DNA from: Anaerolineales bacterium
Lineage (GTDB): Bacteria > Chloroflexota > Anaerolineae > Anaerolineales > Villigracilaceae
DNA: 64,000 nt
Direction of reading: 5' to 3'
NCBI GenBank assembly: GCA_030680795.1
Contig: JAUXUL010000027.1
Coordinates: 1 to 64,000 of the forward strand
Program-made: the position numbers and the translations under genes
In this document: piece after piece, positions 61,071-64,000 of the stretch
Position numbering within the stretch: the stretch's first letter is position 1
Layout: each line of letters opens with the position of its first letter
Notes under the pieces: model-generated
What the model saw: only the letters and a program-made list of their open reading frames with translations
What the model was told of the DNA's origin: nothing
The model's database searches: none

Positions 61071-62045
61071 CTATAGTTGAATTTGCTTGCCACTGTGCAC
61101 AGTGCCGTAGCCAGTTAAGGAATTTAACGAACTACGAAAATCCGCAGTCTGGATGTAATCCAGCAATGGATTAAGTTGCTTTTCCTGCTCGCACGGCAGG
61201 ATCAGGTCATAGCGTTCTTCAAAGAGCGGAATGAAATCGAGTCCATATTGGCGAGCGGCGGCTTGCAAACCGAGGGATACATCCGATTTGCCTGATTCAA
61301 TTAAGAAAGCGGCTTCGCTGTGAGTCTTCACGGTTTTTTCATATCCGCTGATCTTTTCAGCAGGGATTTTTCGCTTGCGTAATTCCGCATCCAGCCATAA
61401 GCGTGTGCCTGAGCCTGCATTGCGATTCACAAAACGAATATTCGAATGTACAAGATCGGCGATCTTCTTAACGCCTTTGGGATTGCCTGTTGAAAGCATC
61501 AACCCCTGCGTGCGGTGGGCAAGCGTAATGATTTCCATATTTCGATCTGGGAATAAATGCTTTACAAAAGGCGTGTTGTATTCACCGTTTTCATCCAGCA
61601 AATGCGCGCCTGAAATCTGACACAGCCCCTGGCGAAGATTGACAAGGCCATCCAGGGAGCCGACGGACATATTTAATAACATGACATACTTTGCAAGATG
61701 CTCTGCAATTCCTTCCATGGCAATATCATGGCTGCCTGAAAAAATAATGGCCGGCTGTTTGGTTTTGGGAATGATAATTTCCTGTAAAAAAAGCGCATCG
61801 GCTTTGGCGCGATAGAATTTTTCCGTCACTTTGCCTGTCTTGCGGATTTCGCTGACTTCGATCAGTTCTGCAGATTCAAGCGCAAGGATGTGATGGCGTA
61901 TCCACGCGGGAGACTGCTTCAAGGTCCGCGCGAGATGCGTCAGGGTGGCGGGGGAGGCCATCAACAGCCGCAGAATGTTCATGCGGCGGGAGTCTGCCAG
62001 GAGCTTGATCTTTTCAAAGGATTGAATGGATTGAACAGTTTTCAT
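61071..62045 (-). CDS. HTH regulator with an oxyanion-binding-like domain
   Basis: 324 residues. The N-terminal 90 residues are an ArsR-like winged helix (RRMNILRLLMASPATLTHLA, SPAWIRHHILALESAELIEV). The rest is a PBP-like domain as in molybdate/tungstate-sensing regulators: IIFSGSHDIAMEGIAEHLAK, RFVNRNAGSGTRLWLDAELR and GKSDVSLGLQAAARQYGLDF. It is the first gene of the tup operon, 8 bp before tupA, and should sense tungstate or molybdate and control the operon. A symmetric site overlaps its own -10 box. Confidence 0.85.
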   Translation of the reverse strand: MKTVQSIQSFEKIKLLADSRRMNILRLLMASPATLTHLARTLKQSPAWIRHHILALESAELIEVSEIRKTGKVTEKFYRAKADALFLQEIIIPKTKQPAIIFSGSHDIAMEGIAEHLAKYVMLLNMSVGSLDGLVNLRQGLCQISGAHLLDENGEYNTPFVKHLFPDRNMEIITLAHRTQGLMLSTGNPKGVKKIADLVHSNIRFVNRNAGSGTRLWLDAELRKRKIPAEKISGYEKTVKTHSEAAFLIESGKSDVSLGLQAAARQYGLDFIPLFEERYDLILPCEQEKQLNPLLDYIQTADFRSSLNSLTGYGTVHSGKQIQL

Positions 62046-62068
62046 GGGCGTTCTCTGATAAGGAAAAA

Positions 62069-62107
62069 CTTAACTGTGAGTTTAAGATAAAAACCTTTAT
62101 AAGTCAA
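62069..62107 (-). promoter_or_regulatory. Promoter of the tup operon with an overlapping symmetric site
   Basis: On the minus strand TTGACT (62107-62102) and TAAACT (62084-62079) are 17 bp apart. CTTAAACTCACAGTTAAG (62086-62069) is nearly palindromic and covers the -10 box, a fitting operator for the HTH regulator. Confidence 0.7.
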
Positions 62108-62120
62108 GCGGAATTTTTAT

Positions 62121-62149
62121 TTGACATGCCCCATTCGCTATGTTATAAA
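62121..62149 (+). promoter_or_regulatory. Strong sigma-70-type promoter before the SAM riboswitch
   Basis: TTGACA (62121-62126) and TATAAA (62144-62149) with a 17-bp spacer. It diverges from the tup operon promoter. Confidence 0.8.
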
Positions 62150-62172
62150 ACAGGAACGATTTTGTGATCTGT

Positions 62173-62284
62173 ACTCATCCAGAGAGGTGGAGGGAACGGC
62201 CCTGTGAAGCCTCGGCAACCGTTTAAGCGGTGCCAACTCCGTCGTAGGAAAACCGTAAAGGTTATCCCTGCGGAAGATGGGAGT
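62173..62284 (+). promoter_or_regulatory. SAM-I riboswitch (S-box)
   Basis: All core parts are present in order: ACTCATCCAGAGAGGTGGAG, GGAACGGCCCTGTGAAGCC, CGGCAACCG, GGTGCCAACTCC and GGAAGATGGGAGT closing stem P1. A terminator follows at 62300-62328. When SAM is high, transcription should stop. No methionine or SAM gene follows: the next gene is a YdeI-like fragment. Confidence 0.92.
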
Positions 62285-62299
62285 TGCGTGTGTTGAAGG

Positions 62300-62328
62300 A
62301 CGCCTCTCTTTCTGGAGAGGCGTTTTTG
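62300..62328 (+). terminator. Riboswitch terminator
   Basis: ACGCCTCTC pairs with GAGAGGCGT around TTTCTG, followed by TTTTGTT. It is the expression platform of the SAM riboswitch. Confidence 0.88.
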
Positions 62329-62354
62329 TTGCATATGCTTATGTCTTTGCGAGG

Positions 62355-62411
62355 GCTGGTGGTTGAGTAGGGCAAGCGCTTTATTCGCCCGTATCGAGAC
62401 CCAGCCACCAC
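62355..62411. repeat. Dispersed repeat E, copy 3
   Basis: CTGGTGGTTGAGTAGGGCAA through GCCCGTATCGAGACCCAGCC, then ACCAC, related to the two copies at 50783-50907. It separates the SAM riboswitch from the YdeI-like gene. Confidence 0.65.
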
Positions 62412-62429
62412 AATGACGAAAGGAATATT

Positions 62430-62771
62430 ATGCAAATCGGCGAAACAATTTACGTAACGACTCGCGAAGAATTCCGCGAGTGGCTGGAAAAAAATCACAA
62501 GACCTGCAAAGAGATATGGTTGATTCAGTACAAGAAATTCACGCAAAAACCATCCATCCCTTATGTGGATGCGGTGGAAGAAGCCATCTGCTTTGGCTGG
62601 ATTGACGGCTTCGAAAAAGGCATGGATGACCAGCGCTTTGCCAAACGCTTTACGCCGCGCAGGCAGAAATCTCTTTGGACAGACACGAATATTGAGCGCG
62701 CGCGCAGAATGATCGAAGAAGGCAAGATGACCGAGGCGGGGCGGGCGATGTTGCCGAAGGGTGTGAAGTGA
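62430..62771 (+). CDS. YdeI/OmpD-associated family protein, shortened
   Basis: 113 residues. TREEFREWLEKNHKTCKEIW, PYVDAVEEAICFGWIDG, QRFAKRFTPRRQKSLWTDTN and RRMIEEGKMTEAGRAML are family marks of YdeI-like proteins. Full members have about 180-200 residues and continue past this point with a helical DUF1801-like end. Here the stop falls 24 bp before palindromic repeat C, so the 3' end was probably lost when the repeat and transposase gene arrived. AAAGGAA precedes the ATG. Confidence 0.7.
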   Translation: MQIGETIYVTTREEFREWLEKNHKTCKEIWLIQYKKFTQKPSIPYVDAVEEAICFGWIDGFEKGMDDQRFAKRFTPRRQKSLWTDTNIERARRMIEEGKMTEAGRAMLPKGVK

Positions 62772-62794
62772 GTGAAATGAGTTTATGCAATGAA

Positions 62795-62900
62795 CGAGGG
62801 GCTAAAGCCGCCTGCTCATTTCATTGAAGCCCTTCGGGCTGACAAGCGAGTCGGTTTCAACCGACTTTCACGAACTGAGGCTGGGATTTATCCCGACGGA
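62795..62900. repeat. Palindromic repeat C, copy upstream of a transposase gene
   Basis: GGGGCTAAAGCCGCC, GAAGCCCTTCGGGCTGACAA, GAGTCGGTTTCAACCGACTT and TCACGAACTGAGGCTGGG form successive short hairpins. The same ~105-bp sequence follows the transposase gene at 63367-63472. A third, degenerate copy is at 17857. Confidence 0.8.
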
Positions 62901-62918
62901 CACAGAAAGGAAACCACC

Positions 62919-63332
62919 ATGACCTACTGGCGACTCCATTATCACCTCATCTGGGCAACACATGACCGCGAACCCAGCCTCACGCCCGAACGCGAGAAAA
63001 TGTTTTACGGCGTGCTTTACAACAAAGGTAAAGAACTCGGATTGATAATCCACGCCGCTGGTAATATTGAAGACCATGCTCATGTTGTTGCATCCATTCC
63101 ACCAAAACTCGCGGTTGCAGATTGTGTTCGTCATCTCAAGGGCGCAAGCGCATACGCCATTAATCACATGGACGGTAGCGATGGCAAATTCAAATGGCAA
63201 GGCGGATACGGTGCGTTGAGCGTTAGCGAGCGTTCATTGGAAACGGTGATGGAATATGCCGCAAGACAGAAGGAACATCACCGCGATAATAAATTGATTG
63301 CGGTGTATGAGAGAATTGATGAGGAAGAATGA
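62919..63332 (+). CDS. REP-type tyrosine transposase (Y1, HUH) flanked by repeat C
   Basis: 137 residues from ATG 62919 after AAAGGAAA. A longer frame from 62790 only reads repeat C. The N-terminal YWRLHYHLIWATHDREPSLT is followed by the HUH motif in NIEDHAHVVASIPPKLAVAD and the Tyr helix TVMEYAARQKEHHRDNKLIA. It is of the IS200/TnpA-like class that nicks and joins single-strand DNA. With identical-type palindromes on both sides it has the layout of a REP-RAYT unit. Confidence 0.87.
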   Translation: MTYWRLHYHLIWATHDREPSLTPEREKMFYGVLYNKGKELGLIIHAAGNIEDHAHVVASIPPKLAVADCVRHLKGASAYAINHMDGSDGKFKWQGGYGALSVSERSLETVMEYAARQKEHHRDNKLIAVYERIDEEE

Positions 63333-63366
63333 ATGAGACAGCGAGGTTTTGTGCGATTTGGGTTGA

Positions 63367-63472
63367 GCGGGGCTGAAGCCGCCTCCTCAGCACATGGAAG
63401 CCCTGCGGGCTAATCACGCGAGTCCGCTTTAGCGGACTTTCACGCACTGAGGCAGGGATTTATCCCGCCGAT
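63367..63472. repeat. Palindromic repeat C, copy downstream of a transposase gene
   Basis: GGGGCTGAAGCCGCC, GAAGCCCTGCGGGCTAATCA, GAGTCCGCTTTAGCGGACTT and TCACGCACTGAGGCAGGG repeat the plan of the upstream copy. The second stem has changed in both arms (CGGTT/AACCG to CCGCT/AGCGG), so pairing has been kept by paired substitutions. Confidence 0.8.
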
Positions 63473-63564
63473 TCCCCCGTGCGGACACAACCCCGCCGAA
63501 TCCCCGCGCTGGAAGATGTGCAAGGATTGGAAATCTGACCTCTCGTAATGTAGAATGAAGCATA

Positions 63565-64000
63565 ATGCATACTAACCCTGATTGGAAAGAATACGAGAAT
63601 CTCGTTTGTGAAGCAATGAAACAAGAAAACCCCGATTTGAAAATCGAACGCGATATCAAATTACATGGTCATATTTCAGAAACAAAAAGACAAATTGACA
63701 TTGCGGCAAAAGGCAGAATCGCAGGTCATAATGTGTTTGTTGTTATAGACTGCAAAAAATATTCAAGTAAATTAGATGTGAATGATGTCGGAAGTTTTAT
63801 AACATTTTTGAACGATGTTGGCGCAGATATAGGTATCCTTGTAACACAGAAAGGTTTTTCGGAGAGCGCCAAAAACCTAGCAAAAAAGAGTCGTGTTAAA
63901 CTTGAAATTAAAACACTCGAAGAATTGCGCGAATATAAAATCACTTTTGACTATTGTGAAGAATGCGACCGTGGAGAAGATCATTTTCCAGGCGTTATAC
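63565..64000 (+). CDS. Mrr-like restriction endonuclease, 3' end outside the window
   Basis: From ATG 63565 the frame is open to the window edge (145 codons). YENLVCEAMKQENPDLKIER, HISETKRQIDIAAKG and FVVIDCKKYSSKLDVNDVGS give the PD-(D/E)xK pattern: Asp in RQIDIA and Asp-x-Lys in IDCKK, followed by VGADIGILVTQKGFSESAKN, as in Mrr/NERD-type nucleases. A Cys pair (YCEEC) begins a further domain at the edge. Such enzymes restrict modified or foreign DNA. Confidence 0.72.
   Translation, partial: MHTNPDWKEYENLVCEAMKQENPDLKIERDIKLHGHISETKRQIDIAAKGRIAGHNVFVVIDCKKYSSKLDVNDVGSFITFLNDVGADIGILVTQKGFSESAKNLAKKSRVKLEIKTLEELREYKITFDYCEECDRGEDHFPGVI

Noticed and set aside
1-64000. CRISPR array, tRNA or rRNA genes
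   Set aside because: No regularly spaced direct repeats, no cloverleaf with a convincing T-arm and no rRNA core sequence were noticed on either strand by eye. A dedicated search program was not available.

Overview
The window looks like a chromosomal piece of an anaerobic or facultative member of Chloroflexota, most likely class Anaerolineae. I infer this from the gene mix: many secreted lipoproteins with Thr/Pro-rich linkers after the lipobox, a tungsten aldehyde:ferredoxin oxidoreductase with its own maturation genes, a mevalonate-pathway decarboxylase, a DUF4388 protein paired with a Ras-like GTPase, and a very large cyclic-glucan synthase. No rRNA, tRNA or CRISPR array was seen, so the assignment is inference only.

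Layout. 1-8.1 kb: a broken sugar-lactonase-type gene end, two tandem SH3-like lipoproteins, a beta-helix protein and a sugar kinase that appear to be cut at the same point (about 3990), a BtpA-family gene, an EF-hand lipoprotein, and two damaged small genes. 8.1-17.7 kb: a 2872-residue cyclic beta-1,2-glucan synthase and a double UspA protein. 18.1-21.1 kb: a short DNA polymerase III alpha subunit. 21.6-27.3 kb: a type I restriction-modification operon (hsdR-hsdS-hsdM) with a REP-type tyrosine transposase lodged between hsdS and hsdM. 27.5-33.7 kb: mevalonate decarboxylase, a binding-protein-like lipoprotein, a double GNAT, a zinc-ribbon protein with an H1-like tail, a HAD phosphatase and the DUF4388-GTPase pair. 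33.9-39.2 kb: a TPP-riboswitch-controlled thiamine operon (thiN, thiB, thiP, thiQ, DUF402). 39.2-43.3 kb: small membrane proteins, 6-phosphofructokinase and an M29 aminopeptidase. 43.5-47.6 kb: the tungsten-enzyme cluster (radical SAM maturase, two ubiquitin-like proteins, AOR). 47.9-53.5 kb: a fused dehydrogenase, then a defence/toxin-antitoxin region. 53.5-56.7 kb: a hydroxyproline-degradation operon. 56.8-58.7 kb: a toxin-antitoxin pair and an MFS gene, both carrying in-frame stops. 58.7-62.0 kb: a tungstate transporter with its regulator, which probably feeds the AOR. 62.1-64 kb: a SAM-I riboswitch without a methionine gene, a shortened YdeI gene, a second REP-type transposase between two palindromic repeats, and the start of an Mrr-like nuclease.

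Two themes stand out. First, the genome is full of short, mostly palindromic repeats that sit between genes, inside genes (thiN, thiQ, the hydroxyproline epimerase, the fused dehydrogenase) and inside each other. Three copies of one TIR gene start, two of them interrupted, show the insertions directly. Second, at 50.9-53.5 kb the first ~150 bp of a TIR gene occurs three times, and each of the first two copies runs into a different toxin-antitoxin module with its own promoter-like box. This repeat-plus-cassette layout is the best candidate for something not yet described.
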